Shown: piece by piece, positions 52,844 through 60,752 of the stretch
Layout of the letters: each line of letters opens with the position of its first letter
Position numbering within the stretch: the first letter of the stretch is position 1
Source of the DNA: an uncultured Eubacterium sp.
GTDB lineage: Bacteria > Bacillota > Clostridia > Oscillospirales > Acutalibacteraceae
NCBI RefSeq assembly: GCF_945980375.1
Contig: NZ_CAMFQO010000002.1
Coordinates: 1 to 64,000, forward strand
Reading direction: 5' to 3'
Length of the DNA stretch: 64,000 nucleotides
The notes under the pieces: model-generated
What the model was told of the DNA's origin: nothing
Seen by the model: the letters and a program-made list of their open reading frames with translations, nothing else
The model's database searches: none
Program-made: the position numbers and the translations under genes

Positions 52844-53650
52844 ATGCTTGAAATTAAGAATGTTCACAAAACCTTCAATCCGGGTACTATTAATGAAAAG
52901 AAGGCACTTAACGGCATAGACCTTGTGCTAAACGAGGGTGATTTTGTAACCGTTATCGGCGGTAACGGCGCAGGCAAATCCACAATGCTTAATATGGTTG
53001 CAGGCGTTTATCCTGTTGATTGCGGTTCAATTACCATTGACGGCGTTGATGTTACAAAGCTTCCGGAGCATAAAAGAGCAAAATATATCGGCAGAGTGTT
53101 CCAGGACCCTATGAACGGCACTGCTGCAAGCATGCAGATTATTGAAAACCTTGCACTCGCTTCAAGACGAGGCTCGCACAGAGGTCTCGGTCCGGGTGTA
53201 AAGCACAAGGAAAAGGAAGCGTACAAGAAGATGCTTGCAAGCCTTGACCTTGGTCTTGAGGACAGACTTACATCAAAGGTAGGTCTTCTTTCGGGCGGTC
53301 AGCGTCAGGCAGTAACATTGCTTATGGCAACTCTTCGCAAGCCAAAGCTTTTGCTTCTTGATGAGCACACGGCAGCGCTTGACCCTAAAACCGCAAAGAA
53401 GGTGCTTGACCTCACAGAGCAAATCGTTGCAGAAAATAACCTTACAACAATTATGATTACACATAATATGAAGGATGCTATCAATATCGGCAACCGACTT
53501 GTTATGATGAACGACGGCAAAATTATTTATGATGTTCAGGGCGAGGAAAAGAAGGCTCTTACTACCGCGAATTTGCTTGCAAAGTTCAAGCTTACATCGG
53601 GCGAGGAGCTTGAGGACGACAAGATTCTCCTCTCCGAAGCCGAGCAATAA
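52844..53650 (+). CDS. TrpZ-like ABC transporter ATP-binding protein
   Basis: 268 residues. Walker A GGNGAGKST, Q-loop FQDPMNGT, signature LLSGGQRQAV, Walker B LLLLDEHTAALDP, H-loop ITHNMKD. Single ABC domain, probably working as a dimer with the preceding permease. ATG after AGGAGG inside the permease end. Confidence 0.94.
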   Translation: MLEIKNVHKTFNPGTINEKKALNGIDLVLNEGDFVTVIGGNGAGKSTMLNMVAGVYPVDCGSITIDGVDVTKLPEHKRAKYIGRVFQDPMNGTAASMQIIENLALASRRGSHRGLGPGVKHKEKEAYKKMLASLDLGLEDRLTSKVGLLSGGQRQAVTLLMATLRKPKLLLLDEHTAALDPKTAKKVLDLTEQIVAENNLTTIMITHNMKDAINIGNRLVMMNDGKIIYDVQGEEKKALTTANLLAKFKLTSGEELEDDKILLSEAEQ

Positions 53651-53663
53651 AACAAACCTTGTC

Positions 53664-53698
53664 TCCCCTCAGTCGCATTTTATATGCGACTGAGGGGA
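53664..53698. repeat. Modular hairpin repeat, copy R5
   Basis: Perfect 15-bp stem TCCCCTCAGTCGCAT/ATGCGACTGAGGGGA (53664-53678, 53684-53698) with loop TTTAT. The hairpin-2 core is identical to that of R1a. No T-run follows, so it is not a classical terminator. Confidence 0.85.
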
Positions 53699-53721
53699 AA
53701 ATATATTTCAAAGGAGACATT

Positions 53722-53898
53722 ATGGCATTACCGCAGGACCCGTTTATTATGTTTAGTGTAGTTAATACAAAGCTTCGTGATTGCTATTCTTCACTCGATG
53801 CACTTTGCGACGATATGGGTGAAAGCAAGGAGCATATTTTGCAAACGCTTTCGGCAATCGGCTTTGAGTACGACGAGGCACAAAACTGCTTCAAATAA
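53722..53898 (+). CDS. DUF4250 domain-containing protein
   Basis: 58 residues: MALPQDPFIMFSVVNTKLRD, then YSSLDALCDDM. The start at 53722 is fixed by AAAGGAG 6 nt upstream; a longer reading from 53659 would cross the repeat hairpin. Small cytoplasmic protein common in Firmicutes, function unknown. It stands alone between the transporter and the rpsF operon. Confidence 0.86.
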   Translation: MALPQDPFIMFSVVNTKLRDCYSSLDALCDDMGESKEHILQTLSAIGFEYDEAQNCFK

Positions 53899-53905
53899 AA
53901 AAGTC

Positions 53906-53934
53906 TTGACATCTTGCTCTTATGCTGATATAAT
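53906..53934 (+). promoter_or_regulatory. rpsF-ssb-rpsR operon promoter
   Basis: TTGACA (53906-53911), 17-bp spacer, TATAAT (53929-53934), both exact. The ~75-nt leader has two small hairpins: CTTGCAA/TTGCAAG (53942-53964) and GCGTAT-GGAAA-ATACGC (53975-53991). I could not match them to the known S6:S18 leader motif. Confidence 0.9.
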
Positions 53935-54017
53935 AACAAGGCTTGCAAAGTGTCTTGTTGCAAGTAATATCCTTGCGTATGGAAAATACGCCAAAGTCCA
54001 AAAGGAGGTGCTGAAGA

Positions 54018-54308
54018 ATGGCATTAAAAGACTACGAAATCGTAATGGTTTTCTCTCTTTCAAAGGGAGAGGAGGCAGTAAACGCTCTTAAGACAAAGTT
54101 CACTGACCTCATCTCAAAGAATGGCACTCTCGGCGAAGTAGAGGATTGGGGCAAGAAGAAGCTTGCTTACCCTATCAACTACGAGGCTGATGGTTACTAT
54201 GTTCTTATCAACTTCTCATCAGAAGAGTCTTTCCCTGCAGAGCTTGACCGTGTAATTAACATTACAGACGGCGTTTTGCGTTCACTTATCGTCGCTAAAG
54301 GCGAATAA
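54018..54308 (+). CDS. rpsF: 30S ribosomal protein S6
   Basis: 96 residues; binds 16S rRNA with S18. Begins MALKDYEIVMVFS and contains DWGKKKLAYPI with the conserved Tyr, then YYVLINF. ATG after AAAGGAGG. First gene of the classic rpsF-ssb-rpsR operon. Confidence 0.97.
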   Translation: MALKDYEIVMVFSLSKGEEAVNALKTKFTDLISKNGTLGEVEDWGKKKLAYPINYEADGYYVLINFSSEESFPAELDRVINITDGVLRSLIVAKGE

Positions 54309-54322
54309 TTAGGAGGCATACT

Positions 54323-54760
54323 ATGATTAATATGGTAGCCCTAATGGGTAGACTTACATTTGAGCCTGAGCTCAAAACAACACCGGCAGGTGTATCTGTT
54401 ATTCGTTTTCAGGTTGCGTGCGACAGGAATTTCCAACGCTCCGGCCAGGAAAGACAGGCAGATTTTATCGACTGTGTTGCTTGGAGACAGACAGCAGAGT
54501 TCATCTCTCGCTATTTTCACAAGGGCTCAATGATTGCTGTTGAGGGTACTCTTCAAACAAGCAATTATACCGACAAAAACGGTAACCAAAGAAAACAGGT
54601 TGAGGTTCTTGCTAACAACGTTTCGTTCTGCGGTTCAAAGAATGAATCGGGCACAGGTGCTGTTGCAGGCGGATTTAATGAGCCTGCTCCAAGCTATGCA
54701 AGTGCAGACAACAGTGATTTTGAAGAAATTGTTGACGAGGACGATGACCTTCCGTTCTAA
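54323..54760 (+). CDS. ssb: Single-stranded DNA-binding protein
   Basis: 145 residues. OB fold in about the first 105 ([32 protein letters not shown]), then a short flexible linker and the acidic tip DDDLPF that recruits partner proteins. ATG after AGGAGG, 14 nt after rpsF. Confidence 0.97.
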   Translation: MINMVALMGRLTFEPELKTTPAGVSVIRFQVACDRNFQRSGQERQADFIDCVAWRQTAEFISRYFHKGSMIAVEGTLQTSNYTDKNGNQRKQVEVLANNVSFCGSKNESGTGAVAGGFNEPAPSYASADNSDFEEIVDEDDDLPF

Positions 54761-54783
54761 CATTAATTAAGGAGGAAATCAAA

Positions 54784-55020
54784 ATGGCATATAACGCTAA
54801 AGGCCCAAGAAAGAGCCGTAGAAAGGTTTGTCAATTTTGTGTAGATAAGGCTGAAAGCATTGATTACAAGGATACACAAAAGCTCAAGAAGTTTGTTTCA
54901 GAGCGTTCAAAGATCCTTCCGCGTCGTGTAACAGGTACTTGCGCAAAGCACCAGAGAATGCTTACAACAGCTATCAAGAGAGCAAGACATCTCGCTCTTT
55001 TGCCATACACATCAGACTGA
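54784..55020 (+). CDS. rpsR: 30S ribosomal protein S18
   Basis: 78 residues; partner of S6. Cysteines in CQFC and TGTCAKHQR fit the zinc-binding (C+) form, so no zinc-independent duplicate is implied here. ATG after AAGGAGG. A strong terminator follows. Confidence 0.97.
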   Translation: MAYNAKGPRKSRRKVCQFCVDKAESIDYKDTQKLKKFVSERSKILPRRVTGTCAKHQRMLTTAIKRARHLALLPYTSD

Positions 55021-55026
55021 TAAAAC

Positions 55027-55055
55027 AAAACGCAGTTCAAATGAACTGCGTTTTT
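55027..55055. terminator. Terminator after rpsR
   Basis: 13-bp stem AAAACGCAGTTCA/TGAACTGCGTTTT (55027-55039 and 55042-55054) with T-run; also suits the convergent Rrf2 gene. Confidence 0.93.
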
Positions 55056-55076
55056 ATCTTTTATATATGTGTATTA

Positions 55077-55469
55077 TTAAAGCAGGTCGGCAAGGGTTTT
55101 GGAATTGAGGAAGGTCATAATAACCTCGTTAAGCTCGTTCCACATCGGGCGCGTCAGGCAGGATTGCTCCTTTTTACATTCGCCGCAGTTTACGCAGGCA
55201 ACGGGCGCAAGCGTCTTTTCCGTCAGCACAAGTATTTCGCCGACAGAGTATTCATCAATTTTTCTGTTGAGCCTGTACCCACCGCTTTTGCCTCTTGCGC
55301 TGTCCACCAAGCCGCCCTTTGACAGCTTGGCAATAATTGCTTCAAGATATTTCATACTAATTTCCTGGCGTTCGGATATATCCTTCAGCGAGATATAGCT
55401 TCCGTCATCGTGGGTTGCCAAATCAAGCATAATGCTTAAAGCATATCTGCCCTTTGTTGAAATCATCAT
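55077..55469 (-). CDS. Rrf2-family regulator with IscR-type cysteines
   Basis: 130 residues. Winged helix at the N-terminus (MMISTKGRYALSIMLDLA; SMKYLEAIIAKL; GKSGGYRL). Cysteines at 92, 95, 98 and 104 include all three Fe-S ligands of E. coli IscR (92, 98, 104); the fourth IscR ligand His107 is Arg here. This points to an Fe-S-sensing regulator rather than CymR, which lacks them. It is the last gene of the metF-metH operon (16-nt gap), not next to iscS/iscU as usual. No ribosome site stronger than AGGAAG. Confidence 0.88.
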   Translation of the reverse strand: MMISTKGRYALSIMLDLATHDDGSYISLKDISERQEISMKYLEAIIAKLSKGGLVDSARGKSGGYRLNRKIDEYSVGEILVLTEKTLAPVACVNCGECKKEQSCLTRPMWNELNEVIMTFLNSKTLADLL

Positions 55470-55484
55470 AGGCTGTGTTCTTCC

Positions 55485-57776
55485 TTAATCAAAAAATTCC
55501 TGCGCAATTCTAACGCTTTCCATTGCGTCCTTTGCGTACCAATCGGCATTTATCATTTTTGCGTAATCCCTTGTCAGCACAGCACCGCCGACAAATACCT
55601 TTGCATCGGTATTGTCGTGCAGGAGCTTGATGGTTTTTTCCATATTAGGTACGGTTGTTGTCATCAATGCCGACAGGCCGACAAGCTTAACATCATTCTT
55701 TATTGCCTCTTCAAGCACCCTTTCGCACTTGACATCCTTGCCGAGATCGATAACGTCAAAGCCGTAGTTTTGCAAAAGCACCTTAACAATGTTTTTGCCG
55801 ATGTCGTGGATGTCGCCCTCAACGGTGGCAATGATAATTTTTTCACCCTTAACCTGTGGAGTTCCGCTGCTGATAATGTGTGCCTTTATTTTGTCAAAGG
55901 CAGCCTTTGCGCTGTCCGCACTCATCAAAAGCTGTGGCAGGAACAGTGTGTTCTTTTCGAACCCGTCACCCACAACATCAAGTGCAGGTATGATGTAGGT
56001 GTTAATTATTTCCAAGGGCTCGGCTGATTTAAGGAGGCTTTCGGCACACCTTGCGCTCTCGTCCTTCATACCCTTGATAATGGCTTGCTTCAGGTCAACC
56101 TCGTTTGTTGAGGTGACAATCTCTATCGGAGCGGCAGACCTGATGTACTGCTCACAGTTTTCGTCAAGACCTGCAAGCGCCTTGTAGCTGTAAAAGGCGT
56201 TCATCATAGGCTTTGAGTTTGGATTGATGATACCTGCCGATAGCCCTGCATTCATTGCAAGAGTGTAAAACGCCGTGTTAACAGCCTCTCGGTTAGGCAG
56301 GCCAAAGCTGATGTTGGACACGCCCAAAACCGTGTTAACTCCTAAGGTGTTGCGGATATAGCTAACTGCCTTTAGTGTTTCAACTGCATTTTTGCCGTCG
56401 GTAGATATTGTCATAGTCAGCGCGTCAACAACAAGATTTTTCTTATCTATGCCATAGCTTTGGGCTGTGGCGATTATTTTTTTTGCAATATCAATTCTGC
56501 CCTCGGCCGTTTCGGGTATTCCGTTTTCGTCAAGGCAAAGGCAAACAACAACACCGCCGTACTTTTTGGCTAGCGGAAATATTTCATCCATACTCTTTTT
56601 CTTGCCGTTTACGGAATTTATCATAGCCTTGCCGTTGTATATGCGCAGTCCTGCCTCCATTGCCTTGGCATCGGAGCTGTCAAGCTGTAACGGAGTAGGC
56701 AAAACGGATTGAAGCTCATATACGGATTTGCAAAGCATTTCGGTTTCGTCAATCTCCGGCAGTCCCATATTGACATCAAGGATGTGTGCGCCGGCTTCCC
56801 TCTGGTTTATGCCCTCACGCAAAATGTAATCCATATCCTTGTTGCGCAAGGCTTCCTTTAACAGCTTTTTGCCTGTCGGGTTAATTCGCTCGCCGATAAC
56901 AACGCCGTCGCCTATGTTAACGCATTGAGAATATGATGTAACAACCGTGTCGTTCTTTTTTTCGGGAGCAACATCGTCAATGCTCCTTGTTGCCTCTATC
57001 ATTGCCTTGATGTGCTGTGGGGTTGTGCCGCAGCAACCGCCGAGATACGATACACCCATATTTGCAATCTGTACCATATAGTTTGCAAATTCCTCGGGTT
57101 CAACGTTGTACACGGTTTTGCCGTTAATGCTTTCGGGCAGACCGGCGTTAGGCATAACAATAATAGGGGTTGATGTGCATTTTTCAAGCTCCTCGACAAG
57201 CGGAAGCATTTGCTTTGGGCCGAGACCGCAGTTAAAGCCGATTGCGTCTGCACCGAGTCCTTCGGCTATGGCGCAGGCAGTTTTAACATCTGCACCGGTA
57301 AGGAGCCTGCCGTTTTCGTCAAATATCATAGATACGATAAGCGGCAAATCGCAGTTTTCCTTAACGGCAAGCATAGCCGCCTTTAGCTCGTATGCATCAC
57401 CAAAGGTTTCGCAGATAACGAGGTCTGCACCGTCCTTGCCTGCGTTTACAATATCGGCAAAAACGCTGACACATTCCTCAAAATCAAGGTCGCCCATAGG
57501 CTTAAGCAGCTTGCCGGTAGGACCGATGTCGAGCGCAACTCTTTTGCCTGTGCGCCTTGCATTTTTAACGCCGGCTCTTATCAGCTCGTCTGCGTTGTCG
57601 TATTTAAGTCGGTTTGCGCCAAAGGTGTTTGCAGTAATTATATCTGCGCCTGCCTCGGCGTAAGCCTTGTGTATTGCATATATTCTTTCCGGGTCGGTAA
57701 GGTTTAACAGCTCCGGCAGTTCACCTGCCTTAAGGTTGAGCATTGAGCCCATTCCACCATCAAAATAAGTTATCAT
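55485..57776 (-). CDS. metH: Cobalamin-dependent methionine synthase, lacking activation domain
   Basis: Transfers methyl from methyl-tetrahydrofolate to homocysteine. 763 residues against about 1230 in E. coli. Order: homocysteine-binding barrel with the zinc cysteines in GFNCG and GGCCGT; pterin-binding barrel (VIGERINPTG, DVNMG); cobalamin cap and B12 domain with the lower-ligand motif DIHDIGK. It stops after the B12 domain; the SAM-binding reactivation domain is encoded separately just upstream, overlapping by 4 nt. Confidence 0.96.
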   Translation of the reverse strand: MITYFDGGMGSMLNLKAGELPELLNLTDPERIYAIHKAYAEAGADIITANTFGANRLKYDNADELIRAGVKNARRTGKRVALDIGPTGKLLKPMGDLDFEECVSVFADIVNAGKDGADLVICETFGDAYELKAAMLAVKENCDLPLIVSMIFDENGRLLTGADVKTACAIAEGLGADAIGFNCGLGPKQMLPLVEELEKCTSTPIIVMPNAGLPESINGKTVYNVEPEEFANYMVQIANMGVSYLGGCCGTTPQHIKAMIEATRSIDDVAPEKKNDTVVTSYSQCVNIGDGVVIGERINPTGKKLLKEALRNKDMDYILREGINQREAGAHILDVNMGLPEIDETEMLCKSVYELQSVLPTPLQLDSSDAKAMEAGLRIYNGKAMINSVNGKKKSMDEIFPLAKKYGGVVVCLCLDENGIPETAEGRIDIAKKIIATAQSYGIDKKNLVVDALTMTISTDGKNAVETLKAVSYIRNTLGVNTVLGVSNISFGLPNREAVNTAFYTLAMNAGLSAGIINPNSKPMMNAFYSYKALAGLDENCEQYIRSAAPIEIVTSTNEVDLKQAIIKGMKDESARCAESLLKSAEPLEIINTYIIPALDVVGDGFEKNTLFLPQLLMSADSAKAAFDKIKAHIISSGTPQVKGEKIIIATVEGDIHDIGKNIVKVLLQNYGFDVIDLGKDVKCERVLEEAIKNDVKLVGLSALMTTTVPNMEKTIKLLHDNTDAKVFVGGAVLTRDYAKMINADWYAKDAMESVRIAQEFFD

Positions 57777-58330
57777 AAATCCAGTCCTATAAATGCCGTA
57801 ACGCTTTTTGTAGGCACCATTTCGCAGGTGTCGGTCAGCGTTAAGCCAATTCTTTTTTGTAATTCAAGTAATGAAAAAAACTTTTTCTGTTCGGTTATAT
57901 CAAGGTCAAAATATCCCGGTGAATATCTCTGACGCAGTGTACAGCCGTATTGTGCGGTAATGCTTTTTTCTGCATCGTCGCAAACCTCCTCGATTTTTTG
58001 TGCCGAGGCTGCCTGCAACGCCATTGCAAGCGCAACATCTGTTGCCGATGCGATTTTTATCTGCCTGTCACATTCTGCACCAAGCGTTGCACCAAGCAGG
58101 GCAACCCTTGTACAGCCCTTTAGGTTTTGTGCAAGGCGGGTGCTGAAAAATTCTGTATCACCGATAATCAGCGAGGTGTCCGTTACCGTGCAGTCGAAAA
58201 TCCTGTACAGAGTTTTCGGCACACAGCTTGCTTCAATGGTTTCTATCGCTTTGTCAACAAGAGCCAATATTTGCTCGTTGTCGGTTTTTGACGATGTTCG
58301 CATATAGCGAAGAATTTCTGCCTTATTCAT
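57773..58330 (-). CDS. Stand-alone MetH activation domain protein
   Basis: 185 residues like the C-terminal reactivation domain of MetH. The SAM-binding signature is visible in RQRYSPGYFDLDI, and SLLELQKRIGLTLTDTCEMVPTKSVTAFIGL matches the end of the domain. It should bind SAM and help return inactive cob(II)alamin to methylcobalamin together with an electron donor. Located between metF and metH, overlapping both (8 and 4 nt), so the three are coupled. Confidence 0.88.
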   Translation of the reverse strand: MNKAEILRYMRTSSKTDNEQILALVDKAIETIEASCVPKTLYRIFDCTVTDTSLIIGDTEFFSTRLAQNLKGCTRVALLGATLGAECDRQIKIASATDVALAMALQAASAQKIEEVCDDAEKSITAQYGCTLRQRYSPGYFDLDITEQKKFFSLLELQKRIGLTLTDTCEMVPTKSVTAFIGLDL

Positions 58331-59192
58331 TGATAATGCTTGAAAGTCCGTTCATAATTGCCATTGCAACATCGGGCTTGTTCATTGTGTAAATGTGGAT
58401 GTTGTTGAAGCCGTTTGCCATAAGGTCAATGATTTGGTCGGTGGCATAGATGATGCCTGCCTGCTTCATCTTGTCGGGGTCGTCACCGAAGCGCTCCATA
58501 ATTCTAAAGAACTTTGCAGGCACGCTTGAATTGGAAAGCTCTATGCTTCGCTTAACCTGGTTTGCATTTGTAATGGGCATAATGCCTGCAATGATGGGCA
58601 CATTGATGCCCTTGATTTGACACATCTCGTAAAAGTTAAAGAATTTTTCGTTATCAAAAAACATTTGAGTTGTAAGGAACTCAACACCACAGTCAACCTT
58701 TTCCTTGAGGTGTGCAATATCATCAACTCTGTTTTTGCTTTCGGGATGAACCTCCGGATAGCAGGCACCGCCTACGCAGATGTTGGGGTTGATGCTTTTA
58801 ATCTCGTTTACAAGCTGATAGGCGTTTGAAAAGTATTGCCTGTCGGTAAATTCAAAGCCCTGCGGAATGTCACCGCGAAGCGCAAGGATGTTTTCTATTC
58901 CGTTTGCATCAAGCTCCGATACAACCTGATGAATTTTGTCCCTTGACGATGTAAGGCAGGTCAGGTGAGAAAGAGGAGTAATACCGCAATCCTTAACCTC
59001 GTTTGCAATCTCTGTTGTAAAGCCTGATGTTGTGCCTGCCGCACCGTAGGTAACAGACATAAAGTCGGGGTTGTATTTGCACAATTCCCTAACGGTTTGC
59101 TTGGTGGTTTCAAGCTTGTCCCACTGCTTTGGCGGGAAAACCTCAAACGACACCGTAACTCTGTTGTCCTTTAATATTTTGCTGATTTTCAT
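58323..59192 (-). CDS. metF: Methylenetetrahydrofolate reductase
   Basis: Makes 5-methyl-tetrahydrofolate, the methyl donor for MetH. 289 residues. TIM-barrel landmarks: VSFEVFPPK with the catalytic Glu, VTYGAAG, LALRGD and the FAD-binding AGIMPI. First gene of the operon; ATG at 59192 after GAGG. No SAM riboswitch is visible in the upstream gap; a sigma-A promoter is. Confidence 0.96.
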   Translation of the reverse strand: MKISKILKDNRVTVSFEVFPPKQWDKLETTKQTVRELCKYNPDFMSVTYGAAGTTSGFTTEIANEVKDCGITPLSHLTCLTSSRDKIHQVVSELDANGIENILALRGDIPQGFEFTDRQYFSNAYQLVNEIKSINPNICVGGACYPEVHPESKNRVDDIAHLKEKVDCGVEFLTTQMFFDNEKFFNFYEMCQIKGINVPIIAGIMPITNANQVKRSIELSNSSVPAKFFRIMERFGDDPDKMKQAGIIYATDQIIDLMANGFNNIHIYTMNKPDVAMAIMNGLSSIINE

Positions 59193-59224
59193 ACCCGTGT
59201 CCTCGTATATATAAATATGTATAA

Positions 59225-59254
59225 ATTATATACTTTTAATACCCACTTTGTCAA
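59225..59254 (-). promoter_or_regulatory. metF operon promoter
   Basis: Minus strand: TTGACA (59254-59249), 18-bp spacer, TATAAT (59230-59225), about 33 nt before the metF ATG. Confidence 0.8.
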
Positions 59255-59368
59255 TAGGAATTAAAAGGACATATTTCTGCATAAATTTACTTGTTTTTGT
59301 TGCAAGTTGAGTATAATTGTGATAAACTGAATTTATATTATTCATATTATTTTGTATGGAGGCTATTT

Positions 59369-60610
59369 ATGGATTTAACAAAAATTATCAACAAAAAAGA
59401 TGAAGCCGCAAAGTATATGATTGATGAAATCACTCACATCATTAAAACCTTTGAAAAAAGAGACCCCGGCTCTGTCGGCGAGCGTCAGTCCTGCGAATAT
59501 ATGGCAGAGGTTCTCAAAAAGGATTGTGGCTGTGAAACTGCAGAGGTTGAATCGTTTAAGGAAAATCCGGGCTCATTCTACGGATGGATTTATTTTACAA
59601 TCACATTTGTAATCGTAGGTATTGCATTATCATTCTTTGCGCCTATTCTCAGCATTATTCTTATCGTTGTAGGCTTGTTCATTGTTCTTGCACAATTCGG
59701 CTTTTATAAAAAGCTTATTGATAAGTGCTTCCCTGAAAAAACAGGACACAACGTAACAGCTATTAAAAAATGCACAAGCGGTGCTCCTAAAAGAAGAATT
59801 ATGTTTAACGGTCACCCTGACGCAGCTTGGGAATGGCCTATGAACTACAAGTTCGGCGGTGTCGGCTTTGAGGGACACGCAATCCTTTGCGGTGTCGGTG
59901 CAGTGTACTACGCTGTTCTTTGCATAATCAAATGCGTAAAGTACGGCTTGTTCGGTACTGTTCCTGTGTCAGAGCCTATCGTTAAGGCAGGCCTTATCGG
60001 TCTTTTGTTCCTCATTCCTCTTGTTGGCCTTTATTGGATGGTTAACTATCGCAGAGTTGTTGACGGTGCAAACGATAACCTTTCGGGTTGTTATATGGGT
60101 ATTGCAGTTATGAAAATGCTAAAGGACGAGGGCATCGACCTTGAGGATACCGAAATCGGTTGTATCCTTACAGGCTCAGAGGAGGCAGGCCTTCGCGGTT
60201 CAAAGGCTTGGTGCGAGGCACATGCAGGCGAATTTCAGGATTGTCCTACTATGATTATTTCGTACGACACTATCCATGATCCAAAGTATCTTATGGTAAA
60301 TTACCGTGACCTTAACGGTACAGTAAAGGCAGACAAGGATTATTCGGATTTGTTTATGGAGGCTGCCAAGGCTGTTAATGTTCCTTGCAAGAAGGGTTGG
60401 GTTCCTCCACTCGGCGGTGCAACCGACTCGGCAGCATTTGCACAGGCAGGCTTTAGAGCAGCAGGTATCACAGGCCTCAACCATAATCTTGAGGATTACT
60501 ATCACACCCGTCGTGATACATATGACAATATGAACGAGGAAGGCCTTGCAAATTGCTATGCCGCAACAGTAAAGGCAGTAGAAATGTTCATCAACGGCGC
60601 AAAGCAATAA
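59369..60610 (+). CDS. Membrane-embedded M28-family metallopeptidase
   Basis: 413 residues from the ATG at 59369 (TGGAGG upstream). Metal-site motifs of M28 aminopeptidases: GHPD (His149/Asp151), DGANDNLSGC, GSEEAG, SYDTIHD and the final His in NHNLEDYYHTRRDT. Two membrane helices lie at about 71-113 and two more at about 170-225. The second pair interrupts the catalytic domain between the first and second metal ligands. Soluble M28 enzymes lack these. No signal peptide. Substrate unknown. Confidence 0.85.
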   Translation: MDLTKIINKKDEAAKYMIDEITHIIKTFEKRDPGSVGERQSCEYMAEVLKKDCGCETAEVESFKENPGSFYGWIYFTITFVIVGIALSFFAPILSIILIVVGLFIVLAQFGFYKKLIDKCFPEKTGHNVTAIKKCTSGAPKRRIMFNGHPDAAWEWPMNYKFGGVGFEGHAILCGVGAVYYAVLCIIKCVKYGLFGTVPVSEPIVKAGLIGLLFLIPLVGLYWMVNYRRVVDGANDNLSGCYMGIAVMKMLKDEGIDLEDTEIGCILTGSEEAGLRGSKAWCEAHAGEFQDCPTMIISYDTIHDPKYLMVNYRDLNGTVKADKDYSDLFMEAAKAVNVPCKKGWVPPLGGATDSAAFAQAGFRAAGITGLNHNLEDYYHTRRDTYDNMNEEGLANCYAATVKAVEMFINGAKQ

Positions 60611-60748
60611 GCTTGATAAAATGGTCTGAACCACGCCAAATAAAATAAAACAAACCAAATTGGCTCCCCTTGTTGTAAGGGGAGCTGTCACCGCAGGTGA
60701 CTGAGGGGATAAAAAAACAGATTGAACATCGTGTTCAATCTGTTTTTG
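60611..60748 (+). repeat. Modular hairpin repeat, copy R4 (full length, with terminator)
   Basis: Left arm TTGATAAAATGGTCTGAACC then ACGCCAAA; hairpin 1 GCTCCCCTT/AAGGGGAGC (60663-60685); hairpin 2 GTCACC-GCA-GGTGAC (60687-60701); end box TGAGGGGATAAAA; terminator stem AACAGATTGAACA/TGTTCAATCTGTT (60716-60744) with T-run. Same order as R3, and the terminator core is shared. Confidence 0.9.
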
Positions 60749-60752
60749 TTTA

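Noticed and set aside
59193-59368. SAM riboswitch or T-box upstream of metF
   Set aside because: No S-box core or T-box sequence is visible; the gap has only promoters and AT-rich DNA.
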